DNA of 64,000 nt, taken from contig NZ_CP050497.1 of assembly GCF_018336815.1 (NCBI RefSeq), positions 930,001-994,000 on the forward strand, written 5' to 3'. Under the pieces are notes generated by a model. It did not search any database. It was not told the DNA's origin and saw only the letters and a program-made list of their open reading frames with translations. The stretch is from Treponema vincentii (GTDB lineage: Bacteria; Spirochaetota; Spirochaetia; Treponematales; Treponemataceae). Of the stretch, positions 1 through 9,840 are shown piece by piece (position 1 is the first letter of the stretch; every line of letters starts with the position of its first letter). A program made the position numbers and the translations under genes.

Positions 1-1151
1 TTTCGTTCCTCAAGCCCCAGTTTTATTTCTTCTTCGCGTGCAATATCCCGTTCAGCGGTTTCGATGAGCTTTTCGTACTGTGCAATGCCGTCTTTGTATC
101 CGGCGATCGCTTTTTGTAATGTTTCTATTTTATGTACCTCACCGGCAAGGGCGAGTTCGTTTTCGATATATTCGATGTCGATTGCATTTTTTCCAAGCTT
201 TACACGATACTCCGCAATAGCATCTAAATACGGTTTAAACAGTTCCGGTACGCCGGTAAGGGATTCGGCGGTGCTCGTGCCTATCTCGGTATAAAAGATA
301 TCGCTATATTGTGAGCCTTGCCGTCTTTCGGCTTCCTCAATTTTTTCATCCGTATTTTTTATGATGTCCGTCAGAATATTGATCCGTTTCTGAGGGGTAT
401 CGGTGACACCGCATTCCGTGAATGTTTCTTCAAGTTTTTTCTGCTCGGCATTTAGTGTTTCCTTTCTGTCTTCCATCTCATCTTGTTTTGAAACGATTGC
501 TTGTAAGGCAAGATATGCTGTTTCAAGCTGTTCCGGAAAGGATGCGCCGCGTACTTCTTTTATAACATCATCCGTGAGAGACTCCTCTCCTGCCGCAATA
601 ATTTGTTCATTCATTTTCTTTTGCAGGCTGGTCAATTTATTTTTTAAAGACAGCAACTGTGGACTCAATGTCAGCTTTTTAAAAAAATGTGCCTCGGTTT
701 TTTGCTGTTCGAGCGCTTGTTTTTCTTGCTGTACCTTCTCGATAGACTCTTTAAGTGGCTCAATCGATTGGGTAATGTGTACAATTTGCGGGACCGAATT
801 ATTTTGATAGGCTTGAAAGAACAGTAAAATAAAATCATTCCGTGCTTTCTGATATGCACGCTGCTGTTCATGTAATAGTTTATCAACTTCTTTAGAAAAA
901 ACTTTTAATTCATTTTGCCGCGATTGTGCCGTCTTAATGCTCAAAATAGTATCCGAATCCTTTCGGCGGGATTCTCTTAGCATTTTCCACGCTTCAAAAT
1001 CTTGTTCGTCGATGTGTGGCGTCGTTTCTTTACGCTGTAAAACATATTCGAATTGGGCTTCGCCGCATTCTCTGTACAATGAATTAAGCATTGTTTGTAA
1101 ATTTTCTCGCTCTTTTTTTCTGTCCGCTAAATTTTTCTTCAGATTATCCAT
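1..1151 (-). CDS. Coiled-coil protein, C-terminus beyond the window
   Basis: The minus-strand frame is open from an ATG at 1151 to the left edge, giving at least 383 residues. The protein (begins MDNLKKNLADRKKERENLQ) is rich in Glu, Lys, Gln and Leu with heptad-like spacing throughout, so an extended coiled coil is likely. No signal peptide or enzymatic motif is visible. A purine-rich stretch (AAAGGCGG) lies about 6 bases before the ATG, and the frame is closed by a stop about 40 bases further upstream, which supports this start. I do not recognise the family. A cytoplasmic structural or scaffold role would be typical of such spirochaete proteins, but that is inference. Confidence 0.7.
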   Translation of the reverse strand, partial: MDNLKKNLADRKKERENLQTMLNSLYRECGEAQFEYVLQRKETTPHIDEQDFEAWKMLRESRRKDSDTILSIKTAQSRQNELKVFSKEVDKLLHEQQRAYQKARNDFILLFFQAYQNNSVPQIVHITQSIEPLKESIEKVQQEKQALEQQKTEAHFFKKLTLSPQLLSLKNKLTSLQKKMNEQIIAAGEESLTDDVIKEVRGASFPEQLETAYLALQAIVSKQDEMEDRKETLNAEQKKLEETFTECGVTDTPQKRINILTDIIKNTDEKIEEAERRQGSQYSDIFYTEIGTSTAESLTGVPELFKPYLDAIAEYRVKLGKNAIDIEYIENELALAGEVHKIETLQKAIAGYKDGIAQYEKLIETAERDIAREEEIKLGLEER

Positions 1152-1452
1152 ACAAAACCGCCTTTGTTCATCCCGTGAATATAAGATAAGAGAACACTAT
1201 TAATATATACGTTTATCGTAAAAAATACTATATCCTGCGTTACAAACAAAATAAGATGTTTACAAGCCCGCCGCACGAATAAACTGTTGAAGTATGCACG
1301 AGGAAAATACTGGGGATGTCGAAAAAGTAACCAACTTTTGAGACCGCCCATGTTTCTCTAGTACATTTTTTTTAATTCCGATACATTCTTATGAGGGGCT
1401 AAAACACAGTCTGATGCGATTACCCTGATATATAGATATAAAGGATAGAAAG
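1152..1452. other. Divergent intergenic region with a repeat
   Basis: This is the spacer between the divergent coiled-coil gene and mtnN. It holds one copy of a 33-bp repeat (1312-1344) and, at about 1411-1426, a sequence close to the right end of the nested-palindrome repeat family (GTCTGATGCGATTACC), perhaps a remnant. AAAGGATAGAAAG just before 1453 is the mtnN ribosome-binding site. I see no convincing promoter hexamers. Confidence 0.5.
1312..1344 (+). repeat. 33-bp dispersed palindromic repeat, copy 1
   Basis: It is identical over 33 bases to 36908-36940 (begins GGGGATGTCGAAAAAGTAAC). In the second copy the flanks complete a near-perfect palindrome. Here the right arm is degenerate (GACCGCCC instead of GACATCCCC). 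Confidence 0.8.
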
Positions 1453-2169
1453 ATGAGGATAGGTATATTTGCAGCGGAACAGCAGGAGCTGGAAAACATT
1501 CGGCAAAGTCTACAAGGACGAAAAATCGAAAGAGCCGGACTCGTGTTTTATGAAGCGGCGCACGGTATCCATACGGTTATCAGCGTATGCGGCGGCATCG
1601 GTAAAGTGAATGCAGCGATTTGTACACAGTTGCTGATTTCGGAATTTCATGCGGAAATAATTATCAACACCGGTACTGCCGGAGGTTTAAACGATGCGCT
1701 GCATGTATTCGACTTGGTCGTTTCGACCGATGCGGTACAGCATGATGTGGATGTTTCGGTATTCGGCTATGCGAAAGGGCAAGTCGCCGGTACATCGTCT
1801 CCGTTTTGGAAAGCAGACGACGCCCTACGCACGGTTTTAATGAAAACCTTTACGCAGCTGAAAAATAACCATGCAGCAGAATTTGCACATGCCGACAAGA
1901 TGATTGCAGGACGCATCGCTTCGGGTGACCGCTTTATTGTTAATCCTGCGGTAAAGCAGGAGATTATCTCGACGTTTAAGGCTGATTGTGTTGAAATGGA
2001 GGGCGCTGCGGTTGCTCAAACCTGCGTAATGAATGCCATTCCCTTTGTGATATTGCGTTGTATTTCCGACAATGCGGGAGAACCTGCCGCAATCTCATAT
2101 CAGCAGTTTTCAAAAGAGGCATCCCGTATTTCTGCCATGCTGGTATTACATACGCTCTCCCTACTATAA
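1453..2169 (+). CDS. mtnN: 5'-methylthioadenosine/S-adenosylhomocysteine nucleosidase
   Basis: The enzyme cleaves adenine from methylthioadenosine and S-adenosylhomocysteine in the cytoplasm, linking methionine salvage to removal of methylation by-products. At 238 residues it has the family's usual length. Hallmarks are E12 in the N-terminal strand, the INTGTAGGL loop, the VEMEGAA motif at residues 180-186 (substrate Glu) and CISDNA with D206 as the expected catalytic Asp. These line up with the E. coli enzyme's Glu12, Glu174 and Asp197. The start is supported by AAAGGA about 7 bases upstream. It appears to be a single-gene unit followed by a 390-base spacer. Confidence 0.95.
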   Translation: MRIGIFAAEQQELENIRQSLQGRKIERAGLVFYEAAHGIHTVISVCGGIGKVNAAICTQLLISEFHAEIIINTGTAGGLNDALHVFDLVVSTDAVQHDVDVSVFGYAKGQVAGTSSPFWKADDALRTVLMKTFTQLKNNHAAEFAHADKMIAGRIASGDRFIVNPAVKQEIISTFKADCVEMEGAAVAQTCVMNAIPFVILRCISDNAGEPAAISYQQFSKEASRISAMLVLHTLSLL

Positions 2170-2560
2170 CTTTTGCAAATATGCGGGGCATCTACGGCGT
2201 TATATGGCGTTGCTTTGACAGGCTTTAAGCTTTTGCTTGACAAAGCATAGGATTATCAGTATATCATTACAGAGTATTTAGTAATCTATGCGGTATAGAG
2301 CCGTTCTCTAAAAGTTATCTGCAAAAGTAATCGTATAAAAAGTCTATCATTAGCAACATTAAAATGCTGAGCTATTTCTGCCGATATGAGAAGCGGGATA
2401 GCAGAAAGTTGTGCCGATCATGCCGCTACCGCTGAAACGGGAAAGCAAGACGATGAAAAATTACTGCTGCGGCGTATATGCAGCAGTAATAGAAGTGCGC
2501 TTTTAACAGCACGGGTTCATGTGTTAAGGGTGCTTACTAAATAAAGCGGAGAAAAAGCTT
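2170..2560. other. Intergenic region with one strong hairpin
   Basis: No gene is visible. A perfect 11-bp hairpin (ATTACTGCTGC, 9-base loop, GCAGCAGTAAT) lies at 2460-2490 with no U-tract after it. The lipoprotein ribosome-binding site (GCGGAGAAAAAGCTT) ends the region. Confidence 0.5.
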
Positions 2561-5500
2561 ATGAAAAAGAAGAATCGTATAGTATCTTTTGCACTGATTG
2601 TGCTTGCTGCCATTGCAGGTTTTACCTGTAAGAACAGTATCGGTTTAGGCGGTCAGATAGATATTCTTCCGCCAAATGGAGAGATTACCGCTCCTGATGG
2701 GGTAGGTGCGATACGCGGTTCATTTGTTTTAAGGGGAAAGGCGAGCGATGACGATGGTGTCGAATCGGTTTCGGTTGTGTTTGAAAATATCAAAACGAAA
2801 GAAACGAGCCAAACGTATGAGGCCAATGACTTTAGTAAGGGCAGCGTATCGGTGTTGTGGAGTACCCATATAGACAATGAAGTGAAAGGAAATAGATGCG
2901 CTCTTCCCGACGGTGAATATGAAGTAACGGTTACGGTTACCGATACAGGCGGAAAGACAAGCACATTTACCAAGAATTATAAAATAGACAATAGAGCACC
3001 CGAAGTAGAAATACTGAGTCCTGATTTATCGAAAAGTCAAAGTGGTGATTTTACGATGCGCGGTTCGATTATCGATATACCGAGCGGCGTCAAAAGCATA
3101 AAATATATCGTGGGTAAACAAGATAGCAGTGATATAACGGTAAAGCCCGCAGAAACCTCGCTCGAGTGGAAAAGCTTGAGATATCGGGAGATACATGGGC
3201 TATCCCTTTTACCGATGGGGATAATATCACGCAGAAAACAAAAGCTGAAAGGATCGGTAAACAAGTTGACGGGCTCGCAGCGGGAGTAGAACTATATGAT
3301 ATACCGCTGTTCTTTTTAGTTGAAGATAAAGCAGGCAATGCCGGTATTATCAGTCAAATAATCAGAGTAGACCCGAACGGAGATATTCCGGAAGTAAAGG
3401 TATTATCGCCTGAAGCGGATAAAGTATTAGGCGGAAGGATCCGTATATGGGGAACCGTGAAGGTACCTAATCCGGCAGCGGGAGTGGTCAATGCTGTACT
3501 GATTCAAATTACCGATAACACCAAACCTGAAAAACCCCACGAACCGGATTTTAGCCGGAGCGCTCTGTTTGGCGAAAGCGAGTGGTGCCCTGCCGATGGG
3601 AAACCGTTAAGCTATACGGCGGGAAGTTCGTATTGGTCGGTAGAAATAAACGGAAGTAAGGAATTTGAAGCAGCAAGCGAACGGCAGCGGATTATTTGGT
3701 TTAGATTGTGCGGCAAAAATGAGAAGGGGAGAGTCGGACAATGGACAGAGCCGATTAAAGTTACCGTTGATAAGGAGGCTCCGGCTATTACCGATATGAA
3801 GGTTGCAAGCGAAAGTAAGATCGGTACGGCTATTCCTTCCGGGCAGATTGACCCCGAAAACCAAGACTATGTTTCAAATATGTGGATCAAGGGAGATGGA
3901 CTGTATTTATGTGCAGAGTTATCGCATGATGCCGGTATAGAAAGGATAGATATAAGCGGGAGCTATCTCGGTACGTCTGTTTCTTTAACGGGAGACAGTG
4001 AGATAACCGGCTATCAGCTGCATAATCAGCAGTGTTTTGAAGCAGACGGTCATAACTACAAGATGCGGATACCGTTAAAGACGACGGGGAACCCTGCAAA
4101 TAATAACGGATTTACGATTAATGTTACGATAAAGGCTAAAAAACAAAAAGAAGGAGATATAGAGGGGTTAACGGCTTCAACTTCATTCTCCTTTAAGTAT
4201 GATAACAGCGTTCCAACCGCGGTGTTTGGTACAAAAATGTATTCATCGGGTATTGTACAGGTGAGCGGAGCTTCGTTTACCGACACTGGGTTAATAGGGA
4301 GAAGCAATATCAATGCTTCGATGAAGGTTTTTACCTCAGGGGAAGATATTGCAATTACCGCATTTGATCAGAGTACGGGGAAGGTTACGCTTGCCACCGC
4401 TCCGGCGAATCCTACAAAGGGATATCTTATTTACAGTCCCATTGAATATTTGAGGCCTGACAGTAGCGGTAAAGTGTGGGTATCCGGCGCTGCGTATGAT
4501 GTAGGCGCTGGGGTTGAAAAGGTCAAAGTAAGCTATAATGGAGTTCCGGCAAGCGAAGTTACGTTAGAGTTTCCGAGCGGCGTGCGAACGGATGTCGGTA
4601 ACGGCGATGTCAACTTTGTCACATGGAAAGGTGAACTCGATGTCAGCAGTTTTGTAGATGGTACGGGGAAAATCGTCATTACGCCGATTGACCGTGCAAA
4701 TAATGCCTCTGCTCCGATTGAAGTATCCGTAAAACTTAAAAAGGAACCTTTGAGGATAAGTGCTGTAGCATTGGGAACGGACATGAACCGGAACGGCACT
4801 ATCGCAGATGTCGGCTCTACGGTGGTTGAAACCAAAACATTGGCGCTGACATATAACGCAGCAAATCCTGACGGTATCGACAGTGAAAAATACGATTGGC
4901 GCGGTAAAGCTGACGGCGGTACGTTTAGATTTAAAAACAATACGTCGCACATTAACATTGGAACCGGCGGCGGAAGCGGCGATAAAAAGTATACGCTGAA
5001 ATGCGTAACAAACGGTACTGACATTCGGAATCTAACTGCATTACCTTCAGATGGCGTTATTACGCTGGATGCGGCTGATTTTACTAAAATAGGTCAAAGT
5101 GATGACCTTGCCACAAGCGACCCCAAAAAGCGTAAGCTTCTTCTTACCGTATGGGATTCTGCACAGGGGTTAACCTGCGGTACCGATACGTGGATGGCAG
5201 AACTGGCACTGGATGTTATTGTCGATACTACAGACAGAATTGCGCCCACAAACGAGATAAATCCATTTAAGTGGGTTTCCGAAAGCGAAAACAGCTTGTA
5301 CGGCAACAGCCGCGATAACGGACACATCGAAAGAGGAACCGATTTACCAAGTACTTTTAACCAGACAAGCGGCCTTATGGACAAGGATGATAAAGTTTCC
5401 GGCAAGATCAGCATTACAGGAACTGCGTATGACGATCAGGTTATCACGGAAATTTGGGCAAAAATCAAAGACTTTACGTTTACCGGTATAGCCGATGCCG

Positions 5501-7563
5501 GAAGCGGAACCGATACAAAGCTTGCAACGTATAGCGCTTCAACCGGTAATTTTACGGTAGAGTCCGGTGATTTTGATACACACGGCTGGAAGTTCACTGT
5601 TATATCGAATGAGTTCAGTGTTGAAAAGGGGCATACCGTCAAATGGAAGCTTGATTGGGACAGTTCAAAGATAACAGGCGTCGTCGGAACCGATAAAATC
5701 ATTACCGTAACGGTAAAAGATACGGCTCAAGCAAATACCAAGTCTGAGAGCAAGAAGGTGGATGTTGTGCCGTATATTACGGGCATCAGCAGAAACAGCA
5801 CATATAATACAAACAGAGCACGAAGCGGCGCCGTACCCTTACTCCGCGGGGAAGAAGGTAATACGCTTACCGGCTTTAACTTTGCTGCTGGAAGCAGTAC
5901 CTCTTTAAAGATAACCGCAAATAAAGACGGAACCGGTTCTTCTCCAGTTGCAATGGAGAATCTTGCTTTGAACGGTTCGTCTTTTACCTTTAAAGTGCCG
6001 GATACGGCGAAAGACGGATACCTGCATCTTGTGGTAAACGGGGTTGCTGCGGTGAATAATACAAATGCGTATACCGAAAGCAATACGGAAGAAGCCGATA
6101 TATATGGAGCTAAGGAATATTCCGACGATAGATTGGTGCATATCTGGCGTGTAAATGCGCAGGATACGTTTAAGGGCAGCAAAAATGCCATCTATCCTGC
6201 AATGACTAAAAATAGTGACGGTACACTCTATGCGTCGTTTAGCAATTATTCAACTGAGGCCGTGTATTATTCAAATACATTTACGGGAAATGACGCTGTT
6301 GCCGTAGCCGTAGATGGAGACGGTACAAAAAGTTTGTTTACAGGATACGATCCGCCGGAAGAAACCGATATAACTGTAAACGAAACGGAAGTAAATGTAC
6401 TCTATGCTGCAAATTATCAAGGTGGAGGTGCTAAGAACTGGGGCAATGGAGACCTCTCGGGTGAAAAAAAATACCCGTGGAATGATACCACTCCTGAGTA
6501 TGCAGGCGGTATATACCTCTATGATAAGGATGCATTCGTTGGAACTAGGCATACTAATGTGTATCGATTTGAACTATATACCTACGATAATGAATTGCAG
6601 CAGTTTAAAAACATACGGACAGTGCGTTCCGGCGATAATATCTATGTTGTCTATTATGACAGATTAACCTCAGCTGTAAAATTCGCTTGGGTAGATGACA
6701 GTAAAAAACCGAATACAATAGCTCATGCACTCCCATGGTGTGTCATAGACGGCAATACCGACATAACAGATAGAGAATGTAAAGTTCCGGATCACTTGGT
6801 CAATACAGCTGTACCACCTGATCCGCCCAATAATATATTTACATTTGTGAGTCCCAACGGCTCAAATTATAAGACTCCGTATATACTAAACGATCCAAAC
6901 AACTTTGAAGATGGACTCTCCGTTTCAAATGCGGTGTGGGAATCTATCGCCGTTGCGGTAACTAAGGACGGATATCCTGTTGTAGCGTACATAGATGCCG
7001 CTACGAGAAGCTTACGCCTTGCAAGGAGTAAATCAAAACAGCCTACGTCATCAGGAGATTGGACGATTCAAAAGGTTCTCGATTCTTCGGACAAGAATGG
7101 TAAGAATGCAAGCGACTACATCAATGCATGTGTCGACAGTGACGGGCATTTACATATCGCGTTCCAAAATACCAGAGGGCAACTGGTGTATGTAAAATCC
7201 ACGAATACGTCCAATGACGGTCAAACAAAGTATGCGTTTGACGCTTCGGAAGTATTGGATGATTCCGGTATGTTTATAGATATGACCATGGACGGTACAA
7301 CGCCCTATATCACGTACATGTCCCGCCCCAACTCCTACGATGCTATCCGCATTGCCTATAAAACCGCTATGGACTTTAGCAATACGGGAACGGATGTAGC
7401 TGGCTGGGAAACAATGACCACGCCTCTTGATCAACGGGCGGCAAACAACCGTATCTGTATTGAAACGCAGGCAAAGCATTACAATACTACGGAAAAGATG
7501 CCTGTTGCGGTAGGGTTTAAAACCGATTCGGATTACCGCGCGGCATTCTATGTAGGAAAGTAG
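2561..7563 (+). pseudogene. Giant Ig-like/propeller lipoprotein, split by one frame break
   Basis: Two overlapping frames encode one protein of about 1,667 residues. The first (2561-3289) begins with a lipoprotein-type signal (MKKKNRIVSF, then LAAIAGFTC with Cys23) and Ig-like segments marked by DDDGVESVSV and DNRAPEVEIL. The second (from about 3172 to 7563) continues with more Ig-like units and ends in repeated blocks such as YPVVAYIDAATRSL, HLHIAFQNTRGQLV and TPYITYMSR, which look like beta-propeller blades. The frame breaks at TGGAAAAGC (3167-3175); one more A would give a continuous LEWKKLEISGDTW. A GTG at 3166 could start the second frame but has no clear ribosome-binding site. An exported, outer-membrane-anchored surface role is inferred. 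The break may be a sequencing error, since nothing downstream has decayed over 4.4 kb. Confidence 0.75.
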
Positions 7564-7590
7564 GCGCTTTTGTAAGGTAAAATCTTTAAT

Positions 7591-7625
7591 CCCCCGTCGG
7601 GGTATCCGGCGGGGGAGCTTTTTTA
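7591..7625 (+). terminator. Rho-independent terminator of the giant lipoprotein gene
   Basis: CCCCCGTCGG, a 5-base loop and CCGGCGGGGG form a 10-bp stem with one G-U pair, followed by AGC and a T run. It lies 28 bases after the stop codon at 7563. Confidence 0.9.
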
Positions 7626-7706
7626 ATCGTGTAGGTATGCAGCAGTGCGGAATATATAATCGTCGACAATGGTTAAATCATCAAAGCAAATCAGAATTTC
7701 TCTTGG

Positions 7707-7928
7707 TTACTTTAACCCCAGCTGAGCAAGCGAATCGATATTGCCGGTGGCGAGCGCCGCTTTATTTTCACGCTGAATTTCGTCGTAAATTTCTTCGCGG
7801 AATACTTTGACGGAGCGGGGGGCTTCAACGCCGATTTTTACCTGATCGCCCCGTACTTCAATAACGGTAATTTCAATTGAATCGCCGACGCGGATTTTTT
7901 GGTTTGTCTTTCGGGAAAGGATTAGCAT
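7707..7928 (-). CDS. csrA: Carbon storage regulator CsrA
   Basis: CsrA is a dimeric RNA-binding protein that recognises A-N-GGA motifs in hairpin loops and usually blocks translation. The 73-residue protein starts [16 protein letters not shown] and contains the conserved [19 protein letters not shown] stretch with the RNA-contacting Arg region. Its ATG overlaps the end of fliW as ATGCTAA (7 bases), and its ribosome-binding site GGAGGTGA lies inside fliW, so the two are translationally coupled. In flagellated bacteria with this gene pair, FliW binds CsrA and frees flagellin mRNA. The flaB leader at 15384-15441 carries matching GGA sites. Confidence 0.97.
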   Translation of the reverse strand: MLILSRKTNQKIRVGDSIEITVIEVRGDQVKIGVEAPRSVKVFREEIYDEIQRENKAALATGNIDSLAQLGLK

Positions 7929-8368
7929 GGTTCACCTCCGCGTTTCATTTCAGCGACAATATCATGCTTGGTTTTCCATTTTTCTCCGCCGATGACCAGC
8001 TGCATTGCCTTTTTATTCTTTTTATTGATGATGAGCGGGCCTTGCAGATTTGCCGTAATTGCCGACCCATCCGACGGAACGGTAACCAATGCAAATACCA
8101 GTACATCGGAAGGCGATTCAATGCCGAGCGGCTCAAGCAAACTGTCATCGATATCCAGTTCATAGTCGGGTCGGAAGATAAAGGGATCGATGGCGATAAA
8201 GGCAAGCTCTGCATCGTCAAGCGACTGAATCCATATAAACGGTTTTTGCTTTGCATCGAGCAATGCAAAGCGGTGATATTTTTTAAATCCGTAAAAACCT
8301 TCGGACAGGGTGATGATTTGATCTTCTTCAATCATAACCGTACCCAGCGCCTTCGTTTTTATTTCCAT
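7922..8368 (-). CDS. fliW: Flagellar assembly factor FliW
   Basis: FliW is a cytoplasmic protein that binds either flagellin or CsrA. When flagellin is exported, FliW is released to inhibit CsrA and flagellin translation resumes. The 148-residue sequence shows the typical beginning ([20 protein letters not shown]), the central [13 protein letters not shown] segment, and [20 protein letters not shown] near the end. It sits between flgL and csrA, the usual arrangement in Treponema and Firmicutes. The gap to flgL is 66 bases and contains a palindromic repeat. Confidence 0.97.
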   Translation of the reverse strand: MEIKTKALGTVMIEEDQIITLSEGFYGFKKYHRFALLDAKQKPFIWIQSLDDAELAFIAIDPFIFRPDYELDIDDSLLEPLGIESPSDVLVFALVTVPSDGSAITANLQGPLIINKKNKKAMQLVIGGEKWKTKHDIVAEMKRGGEPC

Positions 8369-8400
8369 ACTAAAACTCCCTTTCCTTACGTCATCGTTAA

Positions 8401-8431
8401 ACCTGTTCGAAAACGCAGTTATCGAACAGGT
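8401..8431. repeat. AACCTGTTC palindrome, copy 1
   Basis: ACCTGTTCG (8401-8409) and CGAACAGGT (8423-8431) form a 9-bp stem in the flgL-fliW gap. The same arms recur at 12575-12610 and 41134-41167 with different loops. There is no strong U-tract on the minus strand, so it may attenuate rather than end transcription. Confidence 0.7.
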
Positions 8432-8434
8432 CTG

Positions 8435-9679
8435 TTATCTTAAATAATTAAGTAGTGTATTTTTATACAAATTGCCAACCGTGCTTAACGATGCTTGATG
8501 AGTATACTGATACATTTTAAGATCGGAAATAGCTTGTGTCAAATCCAAATCGGCTTCGCGGGATTCAGCCTCCGTTACGTTGGGTATCTGTGTATTCAAG
8601 CGTGCGAGCGCCGCTTCCGCGCGTTCATAGCGGGAACCGTTTTCCGCAAGCCGCGCGGCGAGGTTGTCGATAGCGCCGTCCACACTGCCGAGCACTTTAC
8701 CGCCGAGCGATTCATGGTCTCCTGCATACATCGCATTGCGCATCGCGATGACCGCATCAAAAAGCGAACCTCCCGACACGCGCACCGAATCGGCAAGGTT
8801 GTACGGCGGCCGCTGCTGCGGCTTAACAAGCCCCAGCGAAGACAGCACGGTTCCCTCGCCGGCATCGCGCAGCCAGAGCTGCCGTGCATCGGTCGTTTCG
8901 ATATTCATACCGTTGGTAACAGGGTCGAGCGAAGCCTTAACCGCTGCGCCTGAACTGTTGATCTTAGACATAATCGCATAAACGTTATCGCCCGCGATGA
9001 GCGGGATAGTTACTCCGTCAACCTCGATGGCGCTGTCTTGCTGTACAACAAAGTTCCGTGCGTCGGTTGCGGAAAAGAGTGTTTGTCGTTCCGCCCAAAA
9101 GATACGGTTCCCCGCTTGATTCGCATCCATAAACGAAAGCTCATCGCTTTCCACCTGTTTGGTGTCGATGGAACCGTTGTACCGTACATTGGTGATAACG
9201 GCGGAACCGGCGCCGTCGATGTCGCCCATCACAATCTCAAAAGGTTCGGTAAAACTTTTCGTGCCGGCAAAGAGACGAGTGCCGTCTGCGCTAAAGCTGT
9301 TCGCCGTTTGGACAAGCTCGTATAACAGCTCATCTACTTCGGGCGCCATCTTTTTAAGATCGGAAGCTGTATAAGTGCCGGTCGCTCCCGCGACGGAAAG
9401 TTCGCGGAGCCGCTGCATAATGCTGAGTGCGCTCTGCATCGGCGCCTCGGCAACTTTATATTGGTCGTTGAGCGTCTTAGCATTTTTTTCAAAGCGATCC
9501 AGCCGCGCGAGAAACGATTTATAGCGTACCGAATGTCCGGCCGCGATAGGGTCGTCGCGGAGCTGCTGAATGCGCCGCTGAGTACTGAGTTGACTATTTA
9601 CCTTGTGCAGCCTGCTTTCCTGTCTCCGCACCGAATAGCTGCTGTCCGAATGCTGCATATTTGAACTAATCCGTTGCAT
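8435..9679 (-). CDS. flgL: Flagellar hook-filament junction protein FlgL (HAP3)
   Basis: FlgL joins the hook-associated protein FlgK to the flagellin filament, which is periplasmic in spirochaetes. The chosen start is the ATG at 9679 (MQRISSNMQHSDSSYSVR), preceded by AAAGGAG with 5-base spacing. An in-frame ATG further upstream would run through the repeat element at 9692-9836 and is unlikely. The 414-residue protein has flagellin-like ends: an N-terminal helix with RIQQLRDDPIAAGHSVRYKS and a C-terminal ESREADLDLTQAISDLKMYQ followed by LSTVGNLYKNTLLNYL. The centre is variable, as usual. It lies downstream of flgK and upstream of fliW-csrA. Confidence 0.93.
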   Translation of the reverse strand: MQRISSNMQHSDSSYSVRRQESRLHKVNSQLSTQRRIQQLRDDPIAAGHSVRYKSFLARLDRFEKNAKTLNDQYKVAEAPMQSALSIMQRLRELSVAGATGTYTASDLKKMAPEVDELLYELVQTANSFSADGTRLFAGTKSFTEPFEIVMGDIDGAGSAVITNVRYNGSIDTKQVESDELSFMDANQAGNRIFWAERQTLFSATDARNFVVQQDSAIEVDGVTIPLIAGDNVYAIMSKINSSGAAVKASLDPVTNGMNIETTDARQLWLRDAGEGTVLSSLGLVKPQQRPPYNLADSVRVSGGSLFDAVIAMRNAMYAGDHESLGGKVLGSVDGAIDNLAARLAENGSRYERAEAALARLNTQIPNVTEAESREADLDLTQAISDLKMYQYTHQASLSTVGNLYKNTLLNYLR

Positions 9680-9691
9680 ACCTACTCCTTT

Positions 9692-9836
9692 CGGTAAATG
9701 TATCAGGGGCTTTGTGATATAGCCCGCAGAATAAAAGCGGCCGTCCAACCAGAGTTGAATCGCTTCACGATTCAAATGGTTTTCCTGCCGCTTTTATTCT
9801 GCGGCTTCGATTAGTTTACCCCTGATACATTTACCG
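9692..9836 (+). repeat. Nested-palindrome repeat element, copy 1 (145 bp)
   Basis: It fills the flgK-flgL gap. Three concentric stems are present. The outer stem is 18 bp (9692-9709 with 9819-9836, containing GGTAAATGTATCAGGGG). The middle stem is 18 bp (9724-9741, CCGCAGAATAAAAGCGGC, with 9787-9804). The inner hairpin is AACCA/TGGTT plus TTGAATCG/CGATTCAA (9747-9781). CAGAG and CAAATG sit between the inner stems, as in copies at 33791 and 36720. The stem sequences differ between copies but stay paired. Confidence 0.9.
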
Positions 9837-9840
9837 TTGC

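Noticed and set aside
3161..3180. Programmed -1 frameshift in the giant lipoprotein gene
   Set aside because: TGGAAAAGC is not a canonical slippery heptamer and no stimulatory pseudoknot is evident; a base loss or sequence error is simpler.
7877..8443. 188-residue + strand open frame
   Set aside because: It is wholly antisense to csrA and fliW, whose identity is certain.
8435..9775. Longer FlgL with 32 extra N-terminal residues
   Set aside because: The extension is translated repeat element; the ATG at 9679 has a strong Shine-Dalgarno and the conserved FlgL start.
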